A program made the translations under genes and the position numbers. This document shows positions 41,511 to 51,265 of a stretch of 64,000 nucleotides of DNA, in pieces (within the stretch, counting starts at the first letter, position 1; the number at the start of each line of letters is the position of its first letter). Source of the DNA: Fibrisoma limi BUZ 3 (GTDB taxonomy: Bacteria > Bacteroidota > Bacteroidia > Cytophagales > Spirosomataceae); contig NZ_CAIT01000009.1 in the NCBI RefSeq assembly GCF_000296815.2, forward strand, positions 1,852,001-1,916,000, read 5' to 3'. The notes under the pieces were generated by a model. The model was not told the origin of the DNA and did no database searches. It saw only the letters and a list, made by a program, of their open reading frames with translations.

Positions 41511-42782
41511 ATGAGAGTCGTTTTACTACTGCTTACAGTTCTGCTGCTCATAACGGGCTGCTCGCCAGTTTACCGGATTAACCGCGACCTGCGGACCAAA
41601 CCTACCTACACCGATCATTTTACCGGGGTTGCCCTCTACGATCCAGCCTCGAAAAAAACGCTGATTCAGCACAATGCCGATAAAGCCTTCACGCCGGCAT
41701 CCAACACTAAACTATTCAGCTTTTACGCGGGGCTGCTGCTGTTGCCGGATACGTTACCTACACTCCGATACGTCGTTCGACAGGATTCGTTGATCTTCTG
41801 GGGGGCGGCTAATCCGTTGTTCCTCCATCCAGAAATGACCGATACAGCGGCACTGGCATTTCTGCGAGGACGCCCTGAACGACTGTTTTATTCTCCGTCG
41901 AATTATACCGGCAAACGCTTTGGCGCGGGCTGGGCCTGGGATGACTACAATGACGATTACTCGGCCGAGCTGGCTCCCTTACCCTTGTATGGCAACGTCG
42001 TTCGGTTTATTGGTCCGCCTGCTGGTCGGCGTGTTGTTCCAACGTTATTTGCCGACAGCGTGAATACCGTAACAAAGGAGGGAGGCATTCGGCGGGATGA
42101 GTTTGTAAACCGGTTTAATCGGCCGACTGCGCAACGTTCCGGTCAGCAGGATGTACCGTTTCGTTGGTCGCCCGCGCTGGCGGCTCGGTTGCTGGCCGAT
42201 ACGCTGCACCGGCCTGTTGGTTTGGTTAACCGGCCGGTACCGGCCGATGCCCGGCTGTTGCGGAGCGGGTCGGCCGACTCACTTTATAAACGCATGTTGC
42301 AGGTTAGTGATAATCAGTTTGCCGAACACGTCCTACTCATGGCCTCGGCCGAACGGCAACGGGATCAGTTATCGTCAGCCTCGGTACTACGCTACATGGC
42401 CGACAGCGTACTGCGTTATCCGGCAACGTCGGCCAAGTGGGTTGATGGGTCCGGCCTGTCGCGCTACAACCTCTTTACACCGAACGTATTGATTGATCTG
42501 CTGGGACGTATCTACGAAAAAGTACCGCAGCAGCGCTTGTTTGCCTTATTGCCGGCGGCCGGACAATCGGGGACGTTACGAGGTATGCTTACTACACAAA
42601 AACCTTATGTTTTTGCGAAATCAGGATCGATGAGTGGCGTTTACAACCTAAGTGGCTATCTGCTTACCCGGCGGGGAAAGCTGCTGTTCTTCAGTATTAT
42701 GCACAATAACTTCACGCAGCCGGTGGCCGACATGCGCCGACGCACCGCCGAATTGCTGCAACAGCTTCACGACCGGCTTTGA
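41511..42782 (+). CDS. dacB: D-alanyl-D-alanine carboxypeptidase/endopeptidase (S13, PBP4-type), lipoprotein
   Basis: A 423-residue penicillin-binding protein of family S13. The three active-site motifs are visible: S64-N-T-K67 in TPASNTK, S266-D-N268 in QVSDNQF, and K370-S-G372 in AKSGSMSG (the KTG equivalent). The N-terminus is a lipoprotein signal with Cys17 in LLITGC, so the enzyme is membrane-anchored in the periplasm, where it trims peptidoglycan cross-links or stem peptides. Its last 16 nt overlap the converging permease gene. Confidence 0.92.
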   Translation: MRVVLLLLTVLLLITGCSPVYRINRDLRTKPTYTDHFTGVALYDPASKKTLIQHNADKAFTPASNTKLFSFYAGLLLLPDTLPTLRYVVRQDSLIFWGAANPLFLHPEMTDTAALAFLRGRPERLFYSPSNYTGKRFGAGWAWDDYNDDYSAELAPLPLYGNVVRFIGPPAGRRVVPTLFADSVNTVTKEGGIRRDEFVNRFNRPTAQRSGQQDVPFRWSPALAARLLADTLHRPVGLVNRPVPADARLLRSGSADSLYKRMLQVSDNQFAEHVLLMASAERQRDQLSSASVLRYMADSVLRYPATSAKWVDGSGLSRYNLFTPNVLIDLLGRIYEKVPQQRLFALLPAAGQSGTLRGMLTTQKPYVFAKSGSMSGVYNLSGYLLTRRGKLLFFSIMHNNFTQPVADMRRRTAELLQQLHDRL

Positions 42783-44107
42783 CTGACCATCCCGACGCTT
42801 CGCCGGAGCAGCCAGTACAGCGGATAGCTGATCAGAATAAAGCCAATGGCGTAGATGCTACTGTTTAAGTCGCCGATGACAACACCCAGCAAAAAAGCCA
42901 GCGACGCGATCAGGAGCGTCCAGGTGGAGAACGGGTATCCCCAGGCCCGTACTGGTCGGGGCAAATTCGGCTCGGTCTGGCGTAACCGGATCAGCGACGC
43001 AAAACCCGACGCATAGCAGAGCACGAAGAAGAACGTAGCGATGTCGGATAGCTTACTGTACGTATTGGTCAGTATCAGCGCGATCGACGCCGACGCTGTC
43101 AGCAGAACGGCAACGGCGGGCGTACCCCCGGCATTGACGGGTGTGACAAACCGAAAGAACAGACCGTCGCGGGCCATCGCAAAAATCACCCGCGGGTTAA
43201 ACATAATCTGCGCGTTGATAATCCCCATGATGGAAATCATCAGCAGGAACGTAACGACCTGAGCGCTGCCAGGGCCAAACAGCAGTTGAACGGCATCGGC
43301 TGCGGCCAGCTTTGAGCCCGCCAACGTATCTATAGGTAGTACGTACAGCAGCGCGAGATTAACAAGTACGTAGATGCCAATGATCAGCAGTACTCCACTG
43401 ATCATGGACCGGGGTAGATTGCGGCTTGGGTCAACGTCTTCTTCCGTAAAGTAAGCCGCCGTATGCCAGCCATCGTAGGTATAAAAAACGGATTGTAGGG
43501 CTGCCAGAACGCCCAGCCAGACACCCCCCTCGGCCAGCGGCCGAACGGCGTTTGAGGAAGTCGCCGAAGCGGTTGCAGGCGATACCGTGAAGCAGGCAAC
43601 AACAAAAGCCAGTAAGCCCACCGCTTTCAGTACGCTCATAATTTCCTGCGCCCGGCTTGCCGACCGAACGCCCAGCCAGTGAAACGCCACAAAGGCCAGC
43701 AGAATGCCAATTGCTACTAGTTTTTCGTAACCGGCCGTACTAGGTAACAGGAGAGCAATGTATTCGCTCATAACCGACGCGCCAAACGCCATAGCCGAAA
43801 CGCTGCCGAGCCAGCTACAAATGCCGATCACAAATCCGGCATAATCGCCGAAGGCCCGCCGGGCGTAGACGTACCAGGCACCGGCCTTGGGCAGCATGGT
43901 TCCCAGTTCAATCACCGACAATGAGCCAATCAGGGCATACAAACCTACCAGCAGCCAGACAACGATGATGATCGTTGGGTCGCCGATATCCTGAGCAATC
44001 GGGCCGGGCTTACGCAGGATGCCTGTACCAATGGTACCTCCTATGGTTACTGCTACGCCAAAGCCGACGCCGAGGAGTTTGCGAAGTTGGGTGTTGTCTT
44101 GAGCCAT
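42767..44107 (-). CDS. APC-family amino acid permease
   Basis: A 446-residue integral membrane protein with about 12 helices. The N-terminal GVAVTIGGTIGTGILRKPGPIAQ is the APC substrate-binding TM1 segment with its unwound glycine-rich motif. AFGDYAGFVIGICSWLG, YTYDGWHTAAYFTEEDVDP (TM6 region) and NAQIMFNPRVIFAMARDGLFF are also typical. It resembles LAT-type neutral amino acid permeases. Substrate is not determined. It is divergent from crcB. Confidence 0.9.
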   Translation of the reverse strand: MAQDNTQLRKLLGVGFGVAVTIGGTIGTGILRKPGPIAQDIGDPTIIIVVWLLVGLYALIGSLSVIELGTMLPKAGAWYVYARRAFGDYAGFVIGICSWLGSVSAMAFGASVMSEYIALLLPSTAGYEKLVAIGILLAFVAFHWLGVRSASRAQEIMSVLKAVGLLAFVVACFTVSPATASATSSNAVRPLAEGGVWLGVLAALQSVFYTYDGWHTAAYFTEEDVDPSRNLPRSMISGVLLIIGIYVLVNLALLYVLPIDTLAGSKLAAADAVQLLFGPGSAQVVTFLLMISIMGIINAQIMFNPRVIFAMARDGLFFRFVTPVNAGGTPAVAVLLTASASIALILTNTYSKLSDIATFFFVLCYASGFASLIRLRQTEPNLPRPVRAWGYPFSTWTLLIASLAFLLGVVIGDLNSSIYAIGFILISYPLYWLLRRSVGMVSQSRS

Positions 44108-44210
44108 GAATCAGGTGGGCCGTAACCCGCTTGCCGGGGCGGGGTGATTACAATGATAACGAAAATCACTTGTATCAGCGCGGTTTTCGGGCCACCTGAC
44201 GGTTTTTTCG

Positions 44211-44218
44211 TAAGTTTG
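44211..44218 (+). promoter_or_regulatory. -7 promoter element for crcB
   Basis: TAAGTTTG, an exact TAnnTTTG match ending 6 nt before the crcB ATG, so the transcript would be nearly leaderless. No fluoride riboswitch sequence is seen in this interval. Confidence 0.55.
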
Positions 44219-44224
44219 GCTCCT

Positions 44225-44614
44225 ATGAAAACCTTGCTGAGCCATCCGTACGCCCTTGTATTCATAGGCGGTGGCCTTGGCAGTTTACTGCGGTTCGGAA
44301 CCGGTCGGCTCATCCCGGCAACCCTGGTGGGTTCTGCCTTCCCGCTCGCCATCTTGGTCGTCAACGTAGTGGCCAGCCTAGTGCTGAGCTGCGTGGCCGG
44401 GTGGCTGCTGGTACGGTCGGCGGGGGAGGAGGTACGTCTGCTGGTTGGGGTCGGCTTCTGCGGTGGTCTCAGTACGTTTTCCAGTTTTAGCCACGATACA
44501 CTTGTGCTGTTGCAAAACGGCCGGATAGGGGCTGCGTTTCTGAATATCGGCCTGAACGTAGTGCTGTGCCTGCTGGCATCGGCCGGCGGGTTCTGGCTCG
44601 GACAAAAAGTATGA
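44225..44614 (+). CDS. crcB: Fluoride exporter CrcB/Fluc
   Basis: A 129-residue dual-topology fluoride channel with four helices. Signatures are GGGLGSLLRFGTGR, TLVVN-type LVVNVVASLVLS with the conserved Asn, and GFCGGLSTFSSFSHDT near the middle helix break. The frame is open upstream to 44144, but the ATG at 44225 gives the normal family length and lies just after a promoter element. It prevents fluoride accumulation in the cytoplasm. Confidence 0.93.
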   Translation: MKTLLSHPYALVFIGGGLGSLLRFGTGRLIPATLVGSAFPLAILVVNVVASLVLSCVAGWLLVRSAGEEVRLLVGVGFCGGLSTFSSFSHDTLVLLQNGRIGAAFLNIGLNVVLCLLASAGGFWLGQKV

Positions 44615-44699
44615 TTAAGAAGTGCCGGAGATGGAAGCTTTCACTTGCTCTATCGCGCGTGTCTGCGAAAATCCAGATAATCTGCGGCAACAATGATTT

Positions 44700-46130
44700 A
44701 TGACGAATTCTTCAGCTGAGACGGCCCGGCGTCTCTTTGATGCATACACTACGTATAAAGAGAAAACGCTGACGCACCGGCGATTTAAGCATATTGACAT
44801 AGTTCCGCTACTGGATGAACTGCGTCCGCAGCCCCTCTTTGAGGTCAGTCAGGTCGGTGAGTCGTTTGAAAACCGGGCAATCTACCAGGTTAAAACTGGT
44901 ACCGGCCCGGCCCGTGTGTTACTCTGGTCACAGATGCACGGCGACGAAGCCACGGCTACCATGGCCCTGTTCGACATTTTTAATTTTCTGCGGGCAACCG
45001 GCGATGGCTTCGACGATCTTCGCCAGACGATTCTCCAAAACACCACGCTGTATGTCGTGCCGATGCTGAATCCCGATGGAGCCGAGCGGTTCCAGCGCCG
45101 GACGGCTACGGACATCGACATGAACCGCGACGCCCTACGTCTACAGACACCCGAAGGGGCTTTGCTCAAAAAACTGCAACAAGAGCTTCAACCACTCGTG
45201 GGCTTTAACCTGCACGACCAGAACCCGCGCTATAGCGTTGGAAAAACCGGACGACAGGCGGTAATGTCGTTTCTGGCAACGGCCTACGACGAAGAGCGTA
45301 CGATGAATGAGGTACGTAAGCGCTCCATGCAACTGATTGTCGGCATGAACCGGGTGTTGCAGCAGTTTATTCCGGGTCAGATTGGCCGGTTCGACGATGA
45401 GTTTGAGCCGCGGGCGTTTGGCGATAACATCCAGAAATGGGGGACAACCCTCGTTCTGATCGAATCAGGCGGCTACAAAGGTGACCCTGAGAAAATGGCT
45501 ATCCGCCAACTCAACTTTGTTGCGATTCTAACGGCTCTGCTTGCCATTGCCAATGAATCATATCAGCAGGAAGACATAGCTACTTATCAAACTATTCCTG
45601 AAAATGGGCGTTTGCTGTTCGACGTACTGATCCGCAATGCGACGGTTATGCAGAATGGAAAGCCGGTCGTCCTCGACATAGGTATCAATCGTTACGAGGT
45701 TACGACCGACGCCGGGCCGTATGAAGCAACACCGGGCTTTTACTACCGTAGTGTCATTGAGGACCTTGGCGATTTATCCACCTTTAATGGCCTGGAAGAG
45801 ATCGATGCAACCGGTTTGACGCTGGTTCCTCTTCAGGTTTATCCTGATACACTTGAATCCGCAGTTGATCTCAATCAACTGGATATTGATGGCCTACGTC
45901 GGCAGGGTGTGGCTGCATTTCGGGTTAAGCAGGGTGACCCGGACGTAGCCCCGAAGCAGCCCGTGCATCTACTTGTTACTGGAAAGTTGCCAGCTGATCC
46001 ATTGTCGATTGGTCAGTTACCCTCATTCCAATTGTTGACAAATTCTCAACCTGCTTTTGTATTTATCAATGGCTTTTGGGAAGATAGAACGATAAATGTC
46101 AATTTACTGGCGAACGGAATCGCCGAATAA
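44700..46130 (+). CDS. M14-family zinc carboxypeptidase-like protein, cytosolic
   Basis: A 476-residue protein with an M14 metallopeptidase domain in the first 300 residues. The zinc ligands are H80 and E83 (MHGDEAT) and probably H172 (FNLHDQ), DMNRD supplies the substrate-binding Asn-Arg, and E255 (LIESGG) is the catalytic Glu. There is no signal peptide. The C-terminal 170 residues are a separate segment without a recognised domain. It starts 85 nt after crcB, with no terminator seen, so co-transcription is possible. Substrate unknown. Confidence 0.85.
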   Translation: MTNSSAETARRLFDAYTTYKEKTLTHRRFKHIDIVPLLDELRPQPLFEVSQVGESFENRAIYQVKTGTGPARVLLWSQMHGDEATATMALFDIFNFLRATGDGFDDLRQTILQNTTLYVVPMLNPDGAERFQRRTATDIDMNRDALRLQTPEGALLKKLQQELQPLVGFNLHDQNPRYSVGKTGRQAVMSFLATAYDEERTMNEVRKRSMQLIVGMNRVLQQFIPGQIGRFDDEFEPRAFGDNIQKWGTTLVLIESGGYKGDPEKMAIRQLNFVAILTALLAIANESYQQEDIATYQTIPENGRLLFDVLIRNATVMQNGKPVVLDIGINRYEVTTDAGPYEATPGFYYRSVIEDLGDLSTFNGLEEIDATGLTLVPLQVYPDTLESAVDLNQLDIDGLRRQGVAAFRVKQGDPDVAPKQPVHLLVTGKLPADPLSIGQLPSFQLLTNSQPAFVFINGFWEDRTINVNLLANGIAE

Positions 46131-46304
46131 TCAATGGTAATTCATGATAAATAGATAATAAAAACATCAATTTCGTTTGCTTTGTTTTGTTAAAATTTTG
46201 TTTTTTTTGTAAACACATAATTAATTGATTTTTAACACTTTGTGAAAATTATAAATATAATTCAAGGGTAATATTAGGATAACATTCTCATAATATTGGA
46301 AAAG

Positions 46305-46312
46305 TAGCTTTG
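46305..46312 (+). promoter_or_regulatory. -7 promoter element for the TonB receptor operon
   Basis: TAGCTTTG (TAnnTTTG) 34 nt upstream of the receptor start, in an AT-rich 216-bp interval that carries no gene. The first 150 bp of that interval are unusually T-rich. Confidence 0.55.
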
Positions 46313-46346
46313 CGACGCAAAATAGCATGCGATAGCTACTGCCAAT

Positions 46347-49235
46347 ATGAAAATTAACTCCTTACTTGTATTTTTCTTATTTCTCTCCGCTACGGCTCTG
46401 GCTCAGACCGGAACCATACGTGGGTCAATTAAAGACGCCAAATCAAAAGAAGCCCTGATCGGTGCGACCGTCCGCGTAGATGGAACGCAGCTTGGCGCAT
46501 CTGCCGACGTTGAAGGCAATTTCACCATCGCTAACGTACCGGCTGGCACCCACAAGGTGCTTGTTTCGTTCGTATCGTATAAGACGAAGGAAATTCCTAA
46601 TGTTCGGGTTGAGTCGGGCAACACCACAGTGATCGACACCGAACTAGACGAAGAAGGAACGGCGCTTCAGGAAGTTGTTGTTCGAGGCAACCGCGCTACC
46701 AACACGGAAGTAGCCGTAATCACCGAAATCAAGCAGTTGAAGCCGATTGCGGTGGGTATCTCAGCCCAGCAGATTCAGAAGTCGCAGGACCGCGACGCAG
46801 CCGCAGCCATCCGGCGCGTACCAGGCGTCAGCATCGTGGACAACCGCTTCGTACTGATTCGCGGATTGGGTAGCCGTTATAATAACGTACTTATTAACGA
46901 CGTGATTACGCCTTCTACCGAAGTTGAATCGCGCTCGTTCTCATTTGACATTGTGCCGAGCAACATCCTCGACCGGATGATTGTCTTCAAATCCGGCTCG
47001 GCTGACCTCCCAGGCGATTTCGCGGGTGGTATTATCAAAATTTATACGAAGCGTCGGCCCGAACAAAACTTCACAGACCTCGGCGTGACAATAGGTTACC
47101 GTGGAAACACGACGCTGCAAAGTGTACAGACGCATAACCGCAGTGGGCTTAACTTCCTGGGACTTTGGGCACCGGATCAGCAAATTCCGAACAGCTTTCC
47201 GGAACGGGCAGGAACATTTAACAGCCTGAACAGTGCACAACGTGCGGCCTATGCTCGGTTGCTGCCAAACTCGTGGGCGTTGAAAGACATGACGGTTGCG
47301 CCCGACCTGCGACTAGCCCTAAACCTCGGCCGTCGGTTCGATGCCGGTAACGTACGAATCAGCAACCTGACCAGCATTAACTACAGCCTGACGAACCAAT
47401 TTGCAAATATCGACCTGAAACTATATCAGAACGGTGCTGTTGCAAACGATGTCGCTCAGCAGTATGTCGACGACAGTTACGCCCGCCAAACCCGTCTGGG
47501 TGTTCTGCACAATTGGACGTTCCGGCTCAACCCGGATTTTACACTTGAATGGAAAACGTTATACAACCAGCTAAGTACTACCGAAACCGTAATTCGAAAT
47601 GGTCGTAACATTGACCAGGGTCAGGACATCCGGGCTTTCTCGGAGCGGTTTGAGAACCGGAGTATTCTGAATACCCAGGTATCGGGTGAGCATTCACTGA
47701 GTGAGCTGACTAAAGTGAACTGGATCGCCAGCTACGGGTACTCAGGGCGTTGGGAGCCGGATTGGAAGCGGGCCCGGTATATTCGTACGACTGGGGCAGT
47801 GGGCTCTGATGGACAGGAGGAACCGTTCCGTCTGTCGATTCCGAACCAGCCGAACCCGATTGATGTGGGCCGTTTCTACTCACGTCTGAATGAAAACGTC
47901 GGTTCACTAATTGGTAACTACGAACATACGTTCGGAAACCCAACCGATCGCGAGCCGAATCGGGTGCGGGCAGGTGTCTATGCCGAGCAACGGGTTCGTA
48001 ATTACTCAGCCCGTTTCTACGGATACGAACGGGTTGGCGATGTGTCAAGTATTACAGGGCAGGATCTTGGTTCAATTTTCACGCCGGCAAACGTAGACGG
48101 TCAGCCGGGCGGTCTGTCGCTGCTGGATGGAACGCGTGATCTGGACTCATACAAGGGTACAAACACTTACCTCGCAGCGTATGCTACCGGCGATGTATAT
48201 TTCGGTCCCCGCGCTAACGTAACGCTGGGTTTCCGGGGTGAATTCAATAATCAGTCGCTCGAATCAGTAGTCAATAATGTAAACCAGCAACTGGTTGACC
48301 GGGACGTTTTCAGTCCGCTGCCTTCGGTTAACTTCACCTATAAGCTGAACGAAAAGCAAAATCTTCGGTTAGCGTATTCATCAACGGTTAACCGTCCGGA
48401 GCTTCGCGAATTGTCGCCGTTCACGTACTTTGATTTCAATCAGTTAGCCAACGTACGTGGTAACCCCTCGCTGCTGACGGCCACTATCCAAAACATCGAC
48501 GCGAAGTGGGAGCTGTACCCAACGCCGAACGAGCTGATTTCCATCACAGCCTTCTATAAGTACTTCAAGAATCCGATTGAAACGTTCCTGATTCCGTCGA
48601 GCAACGGGCTGGACTATACGTTTATTAACGCCCAATCTGCTCAGAACTATGGGGTTGAAGTTGAATTCCGCAAAGGATTTCCGAATGCATCAAGTGTATT
48701 CCTGCAGAATCTACAACTGGTTGGTAATGCGTCCATCATCCGCAGCCGCGTAGAACTCGGTCAGAGTGTTACGGGACCCGACCTCAGTGGTTTGATCGGA
48801 CCGTATGACCTGACAAACATTACTGCCACTAATCGTGCGCTGGCAAACCAGTCACCTTACCTGATCAATGCCGGTCTGTATTACGCTGATCCCAACACTG
48901 GCTGGCAGGCCAATGTGCTCTATAACGTAGCTGGTCCGCGCATTTTCGCTGTGGGTAACCAGAACAATCCAACTATCTATGAAATGCCTCGGAACGTGAT
49001 CGACCTGAACATCAGTCGGACGTTTGCCAAGCAAATTGAGATTCGGTTGGGTATTCAGGACTTGTTAAACGCCAAATACCGGTTTGCGCAGGACTACAAT
49101 GAGGACAATAAAATTGGGTCTGACGTAACCTCGCAGAACGCTACCGCCGATCAGAACTACCGGACGTACCGCCGTGGACGGTACATCACCGCAACGGCTG
49201 TTTACACCTTTGGTAGGAGAACTGTCATCCCTTAA
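46347..49235 (+). CDS. TonB-dependent outer-membrane receptor
   Basis: A 962-residue receptor. The signal peptide MKINSLLVFFLFLSATALA is followed by a carboxypeptidase-regulatory-like domain (GTIRGSIKDAKSKEALIGATV, about 20-110), a plug domain with QQIQKSQDRDAAAAIRRVPGVSI and FVLIRGLGSRYNNVLINDV, then the 22-stranded barrel with its aromatic end ATAVYTFG. It lacks the SusC-specific features I would expect for a polysaccharide locus. The gene 38 nt downstream encodes an extracellular-type lipoprotein, likely its surface partner. The substrate is unknown. Confidence 0.92.
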   Translation: MKINSLLVFFLFLSATALAQTGTIRGSIKDAKSKEALIGATVRVDGTQLGASADVEGNFTIANVPAGTHKVLVSFVSYKTKEIPNVRVESGNTTVIDTELDEEGTALQEVVVRGNRATNTEVAVITEIKQLKPIAVGISAQQIQKSQDRDAAAAIRRVPGVSIVDNRFVLIRGLGSRYNNVLINDVITPSTEVESRSFSFDIVPSNILDRMIVFKSGSADLPGDFAGGIIKIYTKRRPEQNFTDLGVTIGYRGNTTLQSVQTHNRSGLNFLGLWAPDQQIPNSFPERAGTFNSLNSAQRAAYARLLPNSWALKDMTVAPDLRLALNLGRRFDAGNVRISNLTSINYSLTNQFANIDLKLYQNGAVANDVAQQYVDDSYARQTRLGVLHNWTFRLNPDFTLEWKTLYNQLSTTETVIRNGRNIDQGQDIRAFSERFENRSILNTQVSGEHSLSELTKVNWIASYGYSGRWEPDWKRARYIRTTGAVGSDGQEEPFRLSIPNQPNPIDVGRFYSRLNENVGSLIGNYEHTFGNPTDREPNRVRAGVYAEQRVRNYSARFYGYERVGDVSSITGQDLGSIFTPANVDGQPGGLSLLDGTRDLDSYKGTNTYLAAYATGDVYFGPRANVTLGFRGEFNNQSLESVVNNVNQQLVDRDVFSPLPSVNFTYKLNEKQNLRLAYSSTVNRPELRELSPFTYFDFNQLANVRGNPSLLTATIQNIDAKWELYPTPNELISITAFYKYFKNPIETFLIPSSNGLDYTFINAQSAQNYGVEVEFRKGFPNASSVFLQNLQLVGNASIIRSRVELGQSVTGPDLSGLIGPYDLTNITATNRALANQSPYLINAGLYYADPNTGWQANVLYNVAGPRIFAVGNQNNPTIYEMPRNVIDLNISRTFAKQIEIRLGIQDLLNAKYRFAQDYNEDNKIGSDVTSQNATADQNYRTYRRGRYITATAVYTFGRRTVIP

Positions 49236-49273
49236 TGTGTGCACAATAAAAAGTAAACTAAAACCAAATCTCT

Positions 49274-50974
49274 ATGCAGTTAATGAAGCGTTGGCAGTAT
49301 ATGCTGCTATTAGTAGGGGGAATGTTTGTAACGTTGACCGCCTGTGACAACAATGATGAGCCAGAGGCTGTGCTGAGTATCACAGGTATCAACCCCACAA
49401 CCGCCCCAGTTGGCTCAACGATTGTGATAACGGGTACCAATTTCAATACCAATCCGTCAAGCAACACGGTTACGTTTGGTACGGTACCTGCAACGGTAAA
49501 CACGGCGACGTCTACTCAACTTAATGTTACAGTGCCTGCTAATGCTGGTAGTAACATTTCAGTAACGTCAGGTGGTCAAACTGCACAAGCTCCGTCAACT
49601 ATTCAGTTCCAGCTTGGCAACAAGCCGGTTATTGAGGTTACGTCTAATATCACTACGAACACAACCTGGTCAAGAAACAATGTTTACCTGATTCGTGGAT
49701 TTATCTACGTAGAAAACAATGCTGTACTGACTATTGAGCCCGGAACCATTATCAAAGGTGGTGGGCCTGCTACAGACCCATCAGGGCAGCAACGGGGTGG
49801 TACGCTGATTATCGACAAAGGTGCTCGGATTGAAGCGAAAGGTACGGCTCAACAACCGATCATTTTCACGTCGAACGCAGCACCGGGCCAGCGTAAATAC
49901 GGTGACTGGGGTGGTATTGTCCTGATCGGTCGGGCGCCGACCAACCGACCGGCTTCACAGACGTTCGAAGGTGGTATCCGCGGTACGTTCGGTACGGACA
50001 ACCAGCCCAATGATAACTCAGGTACATTGCAGTACGTACGGATCGAATTTGGTGGTATTGCCCTGACGGCAACCGCTAACAGTGAGATCAATGGTCTGAC
50101 GATGTATGGTGTAGGCTCAGGTACGACCATTGACCACGTTCAGGTTTCTTATTCAGGTGACGATTCATACGAGTGGTTTGGCGGTACGGTTAACGCAAAG
50201 TATCTGGTTGCTTTCCGTGGTTTTGACGACGATTTCGATACGGACTACGGTTACACGGGTAAAGTTCAGTTCGCGCTATCGCTGCGTGATCCGCAGGTAG
50301 CTGACCAGTCTGGTTCTAACTGCTTCGAGTCTGACAACTTTAATCCGGGTGAAAACACGGCCGCTCAAGGTGCTGCTGCTCCGAATAATGGTCTGCCACT
50401 GACTCAGCCGATTTTCGCCAATGTCTCAAGCTTCGCTTTCCAGTCGGCGCCGGTAAACACGAACGCTCCTCAGGGTAGCGGTCCGTATCAGTCGGCCATG
50501 CACCTGCGTCGTAACACAGCTATCAGCATTTATAACTCAGTATTTGTAGGCTGGCCGGAAGGTCTGCGTCTGGATGGTACGGCAACCGGTACGCTGGCTA
50601 ATGTAAATTCAGGTGCCCTGGATCTGCAAGGTGTTACGATTGCCAATTCATTAACTGCAGTTCGTGGTGCTGGGGCCATTACTAATGATCAGGCTACGGC
50701 TTTCTTCAATACGGCAAACAAAAACAACCGTGTAATTTCGACGGCTGATCTGGCTACGCTGCTGCTGAATGCACAGACGTTCAACCTGGCTGCACCAAAC
50801 CCGCTGCCGCAGGCTACGTCACCGCTGGTTACGAACGCTGCTACTGCAACGGGAGGTAAACTTGGCGATTCGTTTTTCACGGCTGCTCCCTACCGGGGTG
50901 CCTTTAACGGAACGGATAACTGGCTGACCGGCTGGACAAACTTCGATCCGCAGAATACCAATTACGACAGATAA
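49274..50974 (+). CDS. Lipoprotein with IPT/TIG domain and beta-helix-like region
   Basis: A 566-residue lipoprotein, MQLMKRWQYMLLLVGG then LTAC with lipidated Cys24. An IPT/TIG domain follows at about 35-105 (ITGINPTTAPVGSTIVITGTNF). From 115 on, the sequence has the repeated strand-turn pattern of a right-handed parallel beta-helix: VLTIEPGTIIKGGG, GTLIIDKGARIEAKGT, GTLQYVRIEFGGIAL, TTIDHVQVSYSGDDSYEWFGGTV. It is found directly downstream of the TonB receptor and ends at a strong terminator, so the two form a receptor-lipoprotein pair. Ligand unknown. Confidence 0.8.
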   Translation: MQLMKRWQYMLLLVGGMFVTLTACDNNDEPEAVLSITGINPTTAPVGSTIVITGTNFNTNPSSNTVTFGTVPATVNTATSTQLNVTVPANAGSNISVTSGGQTAQAPSTIQFQLGNKPVIEVTSNITTNTTWSRNNVYLIRGFIYVENNAVLTIEPGTIIKGGGPATDPSGQQRGGTLIIDKGARIEAKGTAQQPIIFTSNAAPGQRKYGDWGGIVLIGRAPTNRPASQTFEGGIRGTFGTDNQPNDNSGTLQYVRIEFGGIALTATANSEINGLTMYGVGSGTTIDHVQVSYSGDDSYEWFGGTVNAKYLVAFRGFDDDFDTDYGYTGKVQFALSLRDPQVADQSGSNCFESDNFNPGENTAAQGAAAPNNGLPLTQPIFANVSSFAFQSAPVNTNAPQGSGPYQSAMHLRRNTAISIYNSVFVGWPEGLRLDGTATGTLANVNSGALDLQGVTIANSLTAVRGAGAITNDQATAFFNTANKNNRVISTADLATLLLNAQTFNLAAPNPLPQATSPLVTNAATATGGKLGDSFFTAAPYRGAFNGTDNWLTGWTNFDPQNTNYDR

Positions 50975-51010
50975 GCATTCTTTTTTTAATTTTCATATTG
51001 GTGTCGCACG

Positions 51011-51041
51011 AAAGGGCCGGGGCTTTGCACCGGCTTTTTTC
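51011..51041 (+). terminator. Rho-independent terminator after the receptor-lipoprotein operon
   Basis: GCCGG (51016-51020) pairs with CCGGC (51030-51034) with additional A-T pairs beyond a bulge, and a T-run at 51035-51040 follows. It lies 37 nt after the lipoprotein stop. Confidence 0.8.
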
Positions 51042-51235
51042 TTATATAGACAGGCCTGGGCAAACTGGTCGACGCGAAACCAAAAAGGAGGTGCGGACTG
51101 GTCGATTACCTGAGGAAAATTATTACGTATAAGAAGGAGTGCAATATTCTGATGTAATAGGTGTTACCAAGCAGTAACCCTTCCGTCTAACACTAATTAA
51201 AAGCTGTTGAACTTTTGGCTCAATTTATGCTGTTT

Positions 51236-51265
51236 GTCCATGAACATAGTAGTTTGTTCAGGGAC
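51236..51265. promoter_or_regulatory. Operator-like inverted repeat upstream of the Rrf2 gene
   Basis: GTCCATGAACA (51236-51246) and TGTTCAGGGAC (51255-51265) form an 11-bp inverted repeat with one mismatch around an 8-nt spacer, 163 nt before the Rrf2-family start codon. Confidence 0.4.

Noticed and set aside
44111-44199. Inverted repeat in the permease-crcB interval (TCAGGTGG and CCACCTGA)
   Set aside because: The arms are about 70 nt apart, only 8 bases match without interruption, and chance occurrence is plausible.
44108-44224. Fluoride riboswitch upstream of crcB
   Set aside because: The conserved crcB-motif sequence is absent and the promoter element lies only 6 nt before the start codon, leaving no room for it in the transcript.
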